A DNA stretch of 33,745 nucleotides, taken from NCBI GenBank assembly GCA_944385895.1, contig CALWYZ010000019.1, positions 1-33,745 on the forward strand, written 5' to 3'. This stretch comes from an uncultured Clostridia bacterium (GTDB lineage: Bacteria > Bacillota > Clostridia > Oscillospirales > QAKW01). The notes below the pieces were generated by a model. The model saw only the letters and a list, made by a program, of their open reading frames with translations. It ran no database searches and was not told the origin of the DNA. The translations under genes and the position numbers were made by a program. Each line of letters begins with the position of its first letter. The stretch's first letter is position 1. Below are positions 16,837 to 24,221 of the stretch, piece by piece.

Positions 16837-17512
16837 TGTATTCGTAACCACCTGTTGTATCGCTGATTATTTGGCCGCTTCTAAGCGCTATCACTCTTTT
16901 GTTAAATTCATTTACGAGTTTTTGGTCATGGGTTATAACTATAACGGTCGTACCCATTTTATTGATTTCAATCAAAAGCTCCATTATTTCCCTAGCGAGA
17001 GCGGGATCGACATTACCTGTCGGCTCGTCCGCAATTATTGTTTTCGGATTATTGACAAGAGCTCTGGCAAGAGCGACCCTCTGCTGCTCGCCGCCCGAAA
17101 GTTCCTTGGGATAGTTTTTGGATTTATGTCCCAACCCCACTATGCCCAAAACATATGGGACCCTGCGGCGTATGGTTTTATTGCTGCAGCCAATAACGCG
17201 CATTGCAAACGCCACATTTTCATACACGGTCATTGTCTCTATCAGTCTGAAATCCTGGAATACAACGCCCATGCTTCTGCGAAGCATGGGTATTTTTCTG
17301 TCTTTCATTTTGTTAACATTAAAATCATTTACAATGATTTTACCGCTCGAATGGCGTTCCTCTCGCAAAAGCAGTTTTATTATAGTACTTTTACCCGCGC
17401 CACTCGGACCGATTATAAAAACAAATTCCCCATCAGCAATTTCAAAACTGACACCGTTTAAAGCGTTTGTGCCATTGGGATAATTTTTGTATACATCATC
17501 AAATAATATCAT
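16823..17512 (-). CDS. ftsE: Cell division ATP-binding protein FtsE
   Basis: 229-residue ABC ATPase: Walker A GPSGAGKST (35-43), Q-loop VFQDFRL, signature LSGGEQQR (138-145), Walker B TIIADEP (158-164), and the FtsE-typical DEPTGNVDP. Works with FtsX at the membrane. ATG at 17512 with AAGG about 6 nt upstream. It starts 15 nt after the stop of the PucR-type regulator, so the regulator probably heads this operon. Confidence 0.95.
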   Translation of the reverse strand: MILFDDVYKNYPNGTNALNGVSFEIADGEFVFIIGPSGAGKSTIIKLLLREERHSSGKIIVNDFNVNKMKDRKIPMLRRSMGVVFQDFRLIETMTVYENVAFAMRVIGCSNKTIRRRVPYVLGIVGLGHKSKNYPKELSGGEQQRVALARALVNNPKTIIADEPTGNVDPALAREIMELLIEINKMGTTVIVITHDQKLVNEFNKRVIALRSGQIISDTTGGYEYNERR

Positions 17513-17527
17513 ATTCTGCCTTTTAGT

Positions 17528-18613
17528 TTAAAATTTAGTGGGATTTGAAACAAGATAACGCTTGACCATAAGAGCAACTTTGAAAACTATAGCATGATCA
17601 AACCTTCTGAGATCCAGACCTGTCAGTTTTCTTATTTTTTCAAGACGGTATACAAGTGTGTTTCTATGTACAAAAAGCTTTCTTGATGTTTCAGATACGT
17701 TAAGATTGTTTTCAAAGAACTTTTGTATAGTAAACAATGTCTCATAATCAAGGGATTCAATGGAACCTTTTTTAAAGATCTCAGAAAGAAAAGTTTCACA
17801 CAGTGATGTTGGAAGCTGATAAATAAGCCGTCCTATACCAAGATTGTCATATGTCATAATATGGTTCTCAGTATCAAAGATTTTTCCAACTTCCAAAGCA
17901 ACCTGCGCATCATTGAACGACCTGGGCAAATCACGTATGTTATCAACAATTGTACCTATGCCGACATACGCTTTGATATAAAGTTCAGAGCTTATAATAT
18001 CTATTATACTTTTAGCAAGCTTTTCAAGATCTTTATTGTCGTTGGTATCTTTTACTTCTTTAACAAGCACAAGATCCGTCTCATTTACATTTATTATAAA
18101 GTCTTTTTGCTTGTCAGGGAAAAGGCTCTGCAATATATCATATGCCGATACGTCGCTCTTTTCAGAAAGCCTGATAAGGATTGCTACACGAAACGCGTCT
18201 GTCTCAAAATGGAGCTCTCTTGCCTTGATATAAACATCACCGGGAAGAATATTGTTAAGAATAACATTTTTAACAAAATTATTTTTATCAAACTTTTCAT
18301 CATAATACTGTTTGATATTTGCGAGTGCAATAACAACGAGCGAAATATACTTTTCCGACAGCTCGTCCGCACCCTCAACAAACGCAATATATTCAAACCC
18401 CGGAGCCTGAACAATCGGCTTATATGTATATCCGTCATCCTTGACAGTATCAAGAGTAGAGTTAATATATGACAAAACGTTATCGTGCTTTTCCCCTATT
18501 TTTATCAAATCACTGCACGCCACAACTACGCCGTTCTCATCAAGAACGCCGACAGTTCTGTCAATACTCTCCTTTAACTGATATACCACGCCTTGAAAAA
18601 ATCTGTTGGACAT
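17528..18613 (-). CDS. PucR/CdaR-family transcriptional regulator
   Basis: 361 residues. N-terminal part resembles the sugar-diacid recognition domain (GVLDENGVVVACSDLIKIG), followed by a GGDEF-like middle region typical of CdaR/PucR proteins (about 120-260). The C-terminal PucR-type helix-turn-helix (about 300-355) contains FFENNLNVSETSRKLFVHRN and LVYRLEKIRKLTGLDLR. These regulators usually sense a small metabolite and act near their own gene. ATG at 18613 with GGGGG upstream; promoter at 18650-18678. It is head of an operon with ftsE 15 nt downstream, an uncommon partner. It may instead regulate the divergently unrelated sugar ATPase gene further upstream. Confidence 0.85.
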   Translation of the reverse strand: MSNRFFQGVVYQLKESIDRTVGVLDENGVVVACSDLIKIGEKHDNVLSYINSTLDTVKDDGYTYKPIVQAPGFEYIAFVEGADELSEKYISLVVIALANIKQYYDEKFDKNNFVKNVILNNILPGDVYIKARELHFETDAFRVAILIRLSEKSDVSAYDILQSLFPDKQKDFIINVNETDLVLVKEVKDTNDNKDLEKLAKSIIDIISSELYIKAYVGIGTIVDNIRDLPRSFNDAQVALEVGKIFDTENHIMTYDNLGIGRLIYQLPTSLCETFLSEIFKKGSIESLDYETLFTIQKFFENNLNVSETSRKLFVHRNTLVYRLEKIRKLTGLDLRRFDHAIVFKVALMVKRYLVSNPTKF

Positions 18614-18649
18614 TTTGTTATCCCCCTACACATAACTTTTCACAACAAT

Positions 18650-18678
18650 ATTTTATAACAAAAGAGCCGCGATTTCAA
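18650..18678 (-). promoter_or_regulatory. Promoter of the regulator-ftsEX operon
   Basis: Minus strand: TTGAAA (18673-18678), 17-bp spacer, TAAAAT (18650-18655), each five of six to consensus, about 40 bp upstream of the start at 18613. Confidence 0.6.
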
Positions 18679-18820
18679 CAGTTATTTTATAAATTTTTTG
18701 TTAAACCTGCACAACGGCACTAAAAACAAAGCATTTTTTAATGAGTTTATTGATTTTTTGCCGAAATAATATTGTGCAATTTGCTTAATTTTCTACAATT
18801 TTCTTGTACACAAAAAAATA

Positions 18821-18844
18821 ACAGGCGCCCAACCGGACGCCTGT
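18821..18844 (-). terminator. Terminator of the sugar ABC ATPase gene
   Basis: ACAGGCG (18821-18827) pairs with CGCCTGT (18838-18844), a 7-bp stem with further CC/GG pairing inside. The minus strand continues into TATTTTTTTG. It starts 8 nt after the stop at 18853. A T run also follows on the plus strand, so it may work both ways. Confidence 0.85.
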
Positions 18845-18852
18845 TTTTTTAT

Positions 18853-19962
18853 TTAGTTAATAATTGTTTTCTGAGTTTCTTTATCAAAGAGATGAATATG
18901 CTCAAGGCTGAGAACGATTTTAGTTCTCTCATCCGCTTTTGCGGTTGTTGTAGGAGCAACCTTAGCAGTGAGCTTCTCGCCGTCGACATCCAGATAAAGG
19001 AATGTTTCTGCACCCATAAGCTCTGTTACTTCTACGTTTGCCTCAATCACATAGTCAGGCATTGACTCAAGATATCTTTCTTCATCATGTACATGCTCAG
19101 GACGAATACCGAATATAATTTCTTTGCCCACATAAGATTTTACTTCATCGTTTATCTTTGATTCCGGAAGCTTAAGAGAATTATTCTTGAATTCAAGATA
19201 TATATCTCCCGACTTCTCTGTAAGTACCGCATCAACAAAGTTCATCTGAGGTGAGCCTATAAATCCGGCGACAAACATATTGCAGGGATATTTATACAGT
19301 CTCTGCGGAACATCAACCTGCTGAATAAATCCGTCCTTCATAACAACGATTCTGGTAGCCATTGTCATAGCCTCAGTCTGGTCATGAGTAACGTAAATAA
19401 ACGTGGTTTCAAGGTTGTGATGGATCTTAGCAAGCTCTGTTCTCATCTGTGCACGAAGCTTTGCATCAAGGTTTGAAAGCGGTTCGTCAAGCAGGAATAC
19501 CTTAGGCTCACGAACTATAGCACGACCCAGAGCAACACGCTGACGCTGACCGCCTGAAAGAGCCTTCGGCTTTCTGTCCAAAAGATGGCTTATATCAAGG
19601 ATTTTAGCAGCCTCTTCAACGCGGCGCTTTATCTCATCCTTAGGTGTCTTTCTGAGTTTAAGTCCAAACGCCATATTGTCAAACACGGTCATATGAGGAT
19701 AAAGTGCGTAGTTCTGGAAAACCATCGCGATATCTCTGTCCTTAGGCGCGATATCATTAACTATTCTGTCGCCAATGTACAGTTCTCCTTCAGTTATCTC
19801 TTCAAGACCGGCAATCATTCTCAGTGTTGTGGATTTACCGCAGCCCGAAGGACCTACAAGCACGAGAAACTCCTTGTCCGCTATTTCAAGGCTGAAATCT
19901 GAAACAGCTACAACGCCGCCCGGATATCTTTTATATATGCCTTTTAATGATAAGCCTGCCAT
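18853..19962 (-). CDS. ugpC: Multi-sugar ABC transporter ATP-binding protein (MsmX/MsmK/UgpC family)
   Basis: 369 residues, the standard size for CUT1 sugar importer ATPases. Walker [10 protein letters not shown] (37-45), Q-loop [13 protein letters not shown], signature LSGGQRQR (135-142), Walker B VFLLDEP (155-161), then a C-terminal TOBE/OB regulatory domain (about 240-369, with GIRPEHV). No permease or binding-protein genes adjoin, and the gene has its own terminator. This fits the shared energising ATPase seen in Firmicutes, where one MsmX serves several sugar importers encoded elsewhere. ATG at 19962 with GGAGG 8 nt upstream. The 139 bp upstream holds TATAAT-like sequences without good -35 boxes. 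Confidence 0.93.
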   Translation of the reverse strand: MAGLSLKGIYKRYPGGVVAVSDFSLEIADKEFLVLVGPSGCGKSTTLRMIAGLEEITEGELYIGDRIVNDIAPKDRDIAMVFQNYALYPHMTVFDNMAFGLKLRKTPKDEIKRRVEEAAKILDISHLLDRKPKALSGGQRQRVALGRAIVREPKVFLLDEPLSNLDAKLRAQMRTELAKIHHNLETTFIYVTHDQTEAMTMATRIVVMKDGFIQQVDVPQRLYKYPCNMFVAGFIGSPQMNFVDAVLTEKSGDIYLEFKNNSLKLPESKINDEVKSYVGKEIIFGIRPEHVHDEERYLESMPDYVIEANVEVTELMGAETFLYLDVDGEKLTAKVAPTTTAKADERTKIVLSLEHIHLFDKETQKTIIN

Positions 19963-20101
19963 TTATTGTTCCTCCATAGTTTTTTAAAATTTATTACTAT
20001 ATAACTATAACATATATTTAAAAAAAATCAAATATTTTTTTCTACAAAATTATACCTTGCTTTTTGTACATTATACACAATTTTGGAGCCCTAAAAATTT
20101 T

Positions 20102-20821
20102 TTAGAGGTTATTTTTGTTGATTTCGTTCAAAAAAAGTTCATATTCTTCATCAGTAAGACGTCTGTACTCCCCTTCTTTTAAACAAGGGTCCAAACTGAC
20201 GTCCCCCATGGCTATGCGTTTCAAATTGACCACTTCATTACCAAGAGACTTAAACATTCTTTTTATCTGATGAAATTTACCTTCATATATTTTAATAATA
20301 CATCTGCATTCAGTCAATGCCGTAAAAACAGCAGGCTTGCAAACATAGCCGTCATCAAGAACGATTCCTTTTTTGAAGGCTTGCTCATAGCCGTAAAAGT
20401 CATCATGTGAAAGAAGCACCTCATAAGTTTTATTGACATGCCTCTTGGGCGACAGCAAATCATGTGCAAACGCGCCGTCATTAGTTATAAGCAAAAAACC
20501 TGTACTGTCCTTGTCCAGCCTCCCTGCGATAAAAAGATCCGAATACCTATCTTTCTGATCGATCAAATCAAGCGCCGTCATAGCATGCCTGTCCATAGTT
20601 GCACTTAGTACGCCTTTAGGTTTGTTCATCATTATATAGATATATCTGCTGTATTTAAGTGTTTTTCCGTCCAGCTGAACAGTACATGTATTTTCATCTA
20701 TTTGCAAAGCGGGAGATTTGGCTTTGACATTATCGGCAAGCACCCTGCCTGCCGATATCAAACGCTTTGCCTGAGATCTTGTAATATTTATGGTGTCACA
20801 AATATATTTATCTATTCGCAT
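20102..20821 (-). CDS. rsuA: 16S rRNA pseudouridine synthase, RsuA/RluB family
   Basis: 239 residues, close to RsuA (231 in E. coli). N-terminal S4 RNA-binding domain (about 1-55, RIDKYICDTINITRSQAKRL), then the catalytic domain with D103 in AGRLDKDSTG and the family KTYEVLL and FHQIKRMF segments. RsuA modifies U516 of 16S rRNA; RluB/E/F relatives act on 23S, and the choice here is by size and is not certain. The ATG at 20821 has no ribosome binding site next to it; the nearest GGAG is about 30 nt upstream, in the end of the previous gene. Last gene of a likely rpe-XRE-DUF4830-rsuA run. Confidence 0.88.
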   Translation of the reverse strand: MRIDKYICDTINITRSQAKRLISAGRVLADNVKAKSPALQIDENTCTVQLDGKTLKYSRYIYIMMNKPKGVLSATMDRHAMTALDLIDQKDRYSDLFIAGRLDKDSTGFLLITNDGAFAHDLLSPKRHVNKTYEVLLSHDDFYGYEQAFKKGIVLDDGYVCKPAVFTALTECRCIIKIYEGKFHQIKRMFKSLGNEVVNLKRIAMGDVSLDPCLKEGEYRRLTDEEYELFLNEINKNNL

Positions 20822-20855
20822 AATAAAGCTGAAAATCCATATAGATTTTTTAATT

Positions 20856-21320
20856 TTACTCCTTTATAAAGCCATGAATAAATCCGCCCAGTGTTGTTGA
20901 CGATATATCGCCGCCTATAACTTTATTATTGTAAACGATAACGTTGGCAACAACCTCGTCTGTAGAATCCTCATAGTTTAAAACCTTATAGGTGTATTTT
21001 TTCACTCGGTAGCTTTTGTACTTTGATAAGTCAAATCCGGAAAGCTTCTGTAATTCATTATATTTTTCATATTCAGAGCTAAACTCCTCAGGTATCACTA
21101 TTTCCTGTATCTGAACAGGCTTTTCTGATACATCATATCCGTACGCGTTTAAAAACGCAATATGCTCCTCTACCGACTTTGCCGAATTACTGACGTTACT
21201 GCTCAGCACGTCACTGGCCTGACGCGGAACAACAACACATACCACAGCTATTATCAGACACAATGCCGCGGCTATACCCAGCAATTTCTTCTTATCAAGC
21301 CTGAACGAAACAATATACAT
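20856..21320 (-). CDS. DUF4830-type membrane-anchored protein
   Basis: 154 residues from the ATG at 21320; the frame to 21365 begins with a TTG lacking an RBS. One N-terminal helix (about 13-32, LGIAAALCLIIAVVCVVVP), then an extracytoplasmic domain. HIAFLNAYGYDV near residue 54, IPEEF, and the C-terminal VNVIVYNNKVIGGDISS-like stretch resemble DUF4830 proteins, which are small clostridial membrane proteins of unknown role. It lies 78 nt after the XRE gene and 34 nt before rsuA. Confidence 0.7.
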   Translation of the reverse strand: MYIVSFRLDKKKLLGIAAALCLIIAVVCVVVPRQASDVLSSNVSNSAKSVEEHIAFLNAYGYDVSEKPVQIQEIVIPEEFSSEYEKYNELQKLSGFDLSKYKSYRVKKYTYKVLNYEDSTDEVVANVIVYNNKVIGGDISSTTLGGFIHGFIKE

Positions 21321-21398
21321 AACAACGCACGACCTTTTTGGATTAGTTTGATATATTCTATTCAAGGTCGGCCGTTAATATTACTGACCTACAGACTA

Positions 21399-22088
21399 TT
21401 ATTTTTTCCTTGCACCGATTTTATTTTCGGCATTTTGCAGCAAATTAAACAGAGACGCGCTCAGAACAGGGTATACAGTTTTAAGATATTCTTCGTCCAT
21501 CTTCAAAAAGCTAATATCATCACAATTTTGACATATTTCCGTAAGCTGCTTTTGTATATCAGCCTGACATCTGCTCATTGCTGCATCGGACATATATGTA
21601 TAGCTTTTTTCATCAGCGCCAAAAAGGATCGGAGAATTATCCGGATTTGAATTATAAAGCATCCTAAACATTTTATAAACGCTTATTCCAAGATAACCGG
21701 AAACCTCGTTTATTAATTTTTTATTGCCGGATTTTGCAAGAATATCCATAATAACAGAAACTGAATTACAAATAAGCTTTTTATTCAAAACAGGAAGCAT
21801 ACTTTTAATTCCGCTGTTGCCGGTACCGCCTGCATCTTCATCAGACAGTTCTTCCAGAGAAATAGTCATGCCATGCTTATCATAACTTCTGCCCAGAAGA
21901 TAATCTGCAGTAACTCCGTAATACTCCGCCGCACGCACCAGAAAGATAAGCCCGCATTCTCTGATGCCGCGCTCATAATGAGACAGTAATGACTGAGACA
22001 CTCCCAGCTCCTTTGCGGCTTGTTTTTGAGATACTCCTTTTTCTTTTCTCAAATGTGTCAGTACTCTTGAAAAATCAGATAATTCCAT
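21399..22088 (-). CDS. XRE-family helix-turn-helix regulator
   Basis: 229 residues. The N-terminal Cro/C1-type HTH (about 10-65) is clear: SQKQAAKELGVSQSLLSHYE followed by YYGVTADYLLGRS. The remaining 150 residues are mostly helical, without a peptidase or cupin motif, and may sense a ligand or mediate dimers. ATG at 22088 with AGGAGC 7 nt upstream. It follows rpe by 12 nt and so is co-transcribed with it. The regulated target is unknown. Confidence 0.88.
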   Translation of the reverse strand: MELSDFSRVLTHLRKEKGVSQKQAAKELGVSQSLLSHYERGIRECGLIFLVRAAEYYGVTADYLLGRSYDKHGMTISLEELSDEDAGGTGNSGIKSMLPVLNKKLICNSVSVIMDILAKSGNKKLINEVSGYLGISVYKMFRMLYNSNPDNSPILFGADEKSYTYMSDAAMSRCQADIQKQLTEICQNCDDISFLKMDEEYLKTVYPVLSASLFNLLQNAENKIGARKK

Positions 22089-22100
22089 TTTACGCTCCTG

Positions 22101-22757
22101 TCATCTGTTAAGGATTTTTATAAATGATTTTGTATTATCAGCAGTCATGCCCTTTTCAAAAACAGCTGTTCCCGCAACAATGACATTTGCCCCGGCATTA
22201 AGAATCAACTCTGTATTTTCAAATGTAATTCCTCCGTCTGCTTCAATATCAAAAGCAAGACCGTGCTGCTGCCTGTAATTTTTCAGCCATTTGATTTTGT
22301 CAACCATATCAGGCATGAATTTCTGCCCGCCAAAGCCGGGTTCCACTGTCATTACAAGAACCATATCCACATTATTTAGATGTTTTTCAATTTTCGTTAT
22401 ATCTGTTCCCGGTTTTACAGAAATCCCCGCCTTTTTTGAACAGCTGTGGATAATATCTATAACATCGCCTGCATTATCGGTGCTTTCAACATGAAATGTT
22501 ATAATATCAGATCCAGACGACGCAAAACGTTCTATATAACGCTCCGGCCGGGAAATCATCAAGTGCACGTCAAAAACGCAGTCAAAGCGTTGTCTCAAGC
22601 TTTTAATGATCGGAAACCCGACAGATATATTCGGGACGAATAAACCGTCCATTACATCTATATGTATATATTGAGCACCGTTTTTCACACACGCGGATAC
22701 ATCACGTTCAAGATTAAGAAAATCAGCAGCAAGGATAGAGGGAGATAAATAATTCAT
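22101..22757 (-). CDS. rpe: Ribulose-phosphate 3-epimerase
   Basis: Interconverts ribulose 5-phosphate and xylulose 5-phosphate in the pentose phosphate pathway. 218 residues (usual size). TIM barrel with the metal ligands H32 and D34 (YIHIDVMDG), H65 (DVHLMISRPE), and D174 (EADGGI); phosphate-binding VEPGFGGQKF. ATG at 22757 with GGAAGTG upstream. In many Firmicutes rpe lies in the rsgA-rpe-thiN cluster; here it heads a run with an XRE regulator. Confidence 0.96.
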   Translation of the reverse strand: MNYLSPSILAADFLNLERDVSACVKNGAQYIHIDVMDGLFVPNISVGFPIIKSLRQRFDCVFDVHLMISRPERYIERFASSGSDIITFHVESTDNAGDVIDIIHSCSKKAGISVKPGTDITKIEKHLNNVDMVLVMTVEPGFGGQKFMPDMVDKIKWLKNYRQQHGLAFDIEADGGITFENTELILNAGANVIVAGTAVFEKGMTADNTKSFIKILNR

Positions 22758-22797
22758 ACCATTTCACTTCCCGTTAATCGTTTTTTTAAATATAAAA

Positions 22798-22819
22798 GGA
22801 CGGTCACGGAGGACCGTCC
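22798..22819 (-). terminator. HPr gene terminator
   Basis: GGACGGTC (22798-22805) and GACCGTCC (22812-22819) form a perfect 8-bp GC-rich stem with a six-base loop. The minus strand continues TTTTATATTT. Located just after the ptsH stop. Confidence 0.88.
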
Positions 22820-22825
22820 GATATT

Positions 22826-23089
22826 TTAATCAGTCAATTCGTTTTCTATTAGATTAGCAAGTGACGAAACGGCAGCCTCTTCATCAACTCCGTCAGCAAT
22901 TATTTTTATTTCCGTTCCTTTGATAATGCCAAGGGATAAAATCCCCAACAAGCTTTTAGCATTTATTCTTCTATCGCCTTTTTCAACCCATATAGAACTT
23001 TTAAATTCATTTGATTTCTGAATAAAAAAAGTAGCAGGCCTTGCATGAAGTCCAACACTGTTTGTCACCGTTACCTCTTTGGAGTACAT
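22826..23089 (-). CDS. ptsH: HPr-family phosphocarrier protein
   Basis: 87 residues. Carries phosphate from enzyme I to sugar-specific EIIs and, in Firmicutes, signals carbon state through CcpA when phosphorylated on serine. Both sites are present: H15 in SVGLHARPAT and S46 in INAKSLLGILSLG. The intact His argues for HPr rather than Crh. ATG at 23089 with AGGAGG 7 nt upstream, promoter at 23142-23170 and terminator at 22798-22819: a single-gene transcript. ptsI is not adjacent. Confidence 0.95.
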   Translation of the reverse strand: MYSKEVTVTNSVGLHARPATFFIQKSNEFKSSIWVEKGDRRINAKSLLGILSLGIIKGTEIKIIADGVDEEAAVSSLANLIENELTD

Positions 23090-23141
23090 AGGTAATCCTC
23101 CTATTACATTAAAATTACTAATTACAACTAAAAACGACTTT

Positions 23142-23170
23142 ATATTAACTTATTGTTTACCACAAGTCAA
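23142..23170 (-). promoter_or_regulatory. ptsH promoter
   Basis: Minus strand: TTGACT (23165-23170), 17-bp spacer, TAATAT (23142-23147), about 50 bp upstream of the start at 23089. Confidence 0.55.
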
Positions 23171-23215
23171 TAGAATAACCAAACTTTTGGATAATTTGAC
23201 ATAAACCCGTTTAAT

Positions 23216-23713
23216 TTAAACCTTTTTTTCAACACTTAAAACAACGACACTTCCAGCAAAATATTTACTGGTGGTAGACACTGAGTTACTAGGATAAAGG
23301 GCAAAAGTCCCCTGCGCGAATATACCTTTTTCGGTTTCCGTGCCGCTGCCCTCAACTGTCAGGAAATAATCATATGCAGTCTGGCTTTCATAATCAAAAT
23401 ATGTTCCATCTGACAGTTTTTCCTTAGATATCATTGGTTTGCGCTCAACTTCTGTCACAACCCCTATATATTCTCCCGTAGATGCATAGATACTGCAGCC
23501 GACCTCAAACGGTACCCTTTCACTCTTTTCAATATTATATGCTTTTAATTTAGCAACATATTCTACTGTTGACTTTGTTTCAATAGGCAGTTTCAGCTGT
23601 CCCGTTCTTCCAAACACAAAAACACCGGCAATAAACAAAACACAAAGCACTATTATTATATCCAATATGCTTATTTTTTCAAATAATTTACCGTTTTTAT
23701 CAATTATCTTCAC
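23216..23713 (-). CDS. DUF4330 protein (second of a tandem pair)
   Basis: 165 residues from GTG at 23713, preferred because GAGGTG, the last codons of the upstream gene, lies 7 nt before it; the longer frame to 23740 would overlap that gene. N-terminus KIIDKNGKLFEKISILDIII matches the DUF4330 pattern (a GK/RLF-K-I-x-x-x-D segment before a transmembrane helix, about 18-35). The rest is an extracytoplasmic beta-rich domain. Paralogue of the gene at 23718-24206. Last gene of the murJ/ligase/DUF4330 operon. Function unknown; the setting suggests a part in export or assembly of an envelope polymer. Confidence 0.78.
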   Translation of the reverse strand: MKIIDKNGKLFEKISILDIIIVLCVLFIAGVFVFGRTGQLKLPIETKSTVEYVAKLKAYNIEKSERVPFEVGCSIYASTGEYIGVVTEVERKPMISKEKLSDGTYFDYESQTAYDYFLTVEGSGTETEKGIFAQGTFALYPSNSVSTTSKYFAGSVVVLSVEKKV

Positions 23714-23717
23714 AGTA

Positions 23718-24206
23718 TTACACCTCTTCCATATTGACAACTACACCCATAGCGCAAAGACTGGGCATATTAAAAGTAGTGGTTTTTCCTATTCCCAATT
23801 TTACACCGTTTACCTCTGTCGAGCGTTCTGAAACAACAGCAGATGCTTCAATAACTATACTGATAGTCTGTCGGTCATTATAGGTTGTAGATGTAGGCTC
23901 GCCTGTAACTTCGTTGTAGCTGTAATTGACAAATGGTTTTGCCTGGGCAGAAACGACCGTCCCTACAAAGTAATTAGTTGAAGTCTCATACACTTTTTCT
24001 CCGACATCAGGAATACCGTCTACTGTATTGGATATGTTTAAAAAGTCCACTGTATATCTTATTGTCTTTGTCTGTGAATTTACAATTATCTCACCCGATT
24101 TACTTGTCATAAAGACGTTGTAAAATACAATGGCTGCAATCAAAACAATTGCAATAATGATAATATCAAAAACCGGAATTTTACCAAATAATCTGTATTT
24201 TTTCAT
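23718..24206 (-). CDS. DUF4330 protein (first of a tandem pair)
   Basis: 162 residues; ATG at 24206 with GGAG 7 nt upstream. Starts MKKYRLFGKIPVFDIIIIAI, the DUF4330 signature followed by one membrane helix (about 12-32), then an extracytoplasmic domain with repeated beta strands. Shares layout and several positions (VGxxVYETSTNYFVGTVV against VGCSIYASTGEYIGVVT) with its neighbour, so the pair arose by tandem duplication. It follows the O-antigen-ligase-like gene by 15 nt. Confidence 0.78.
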   Translation of the reverse strand: MKKYRLFGKIPVFDIIIIAIVLIAAIVFYNVFMTSKSGEIIVNSQTKTIRYTVDFLNISNTVDGIPDVGEKVYETSTNYFVGTVVSAQAKPFVNYSYNEVTGEPTSTTYNDRQTISIVIEASAVVSERSTEVNGVKLGIGKTTTFNMPSLCAMGVVVNMEEV

Positions 24207-24221
24207 AAAGTTACTCCTTTT

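Noticed and set aside
16871..17461. 196-residue plus-strand frame opposite ftsE
   Set aside because: Shadow of the ftsE gene, without RBS or recognisable domains.
17861..18472. 203-residue plus-strand frame opposite the PucR-type regulator
   Set aside because: Antisense shadow; low-complexity translation and no start signal.
20085..20107. Palindrome CCCTAAAAATTTTTTAGAGG as an rsuA terminator
   Set aside because: A/T-rich stem with practically no loop and no following T run; a weak candidate at best.
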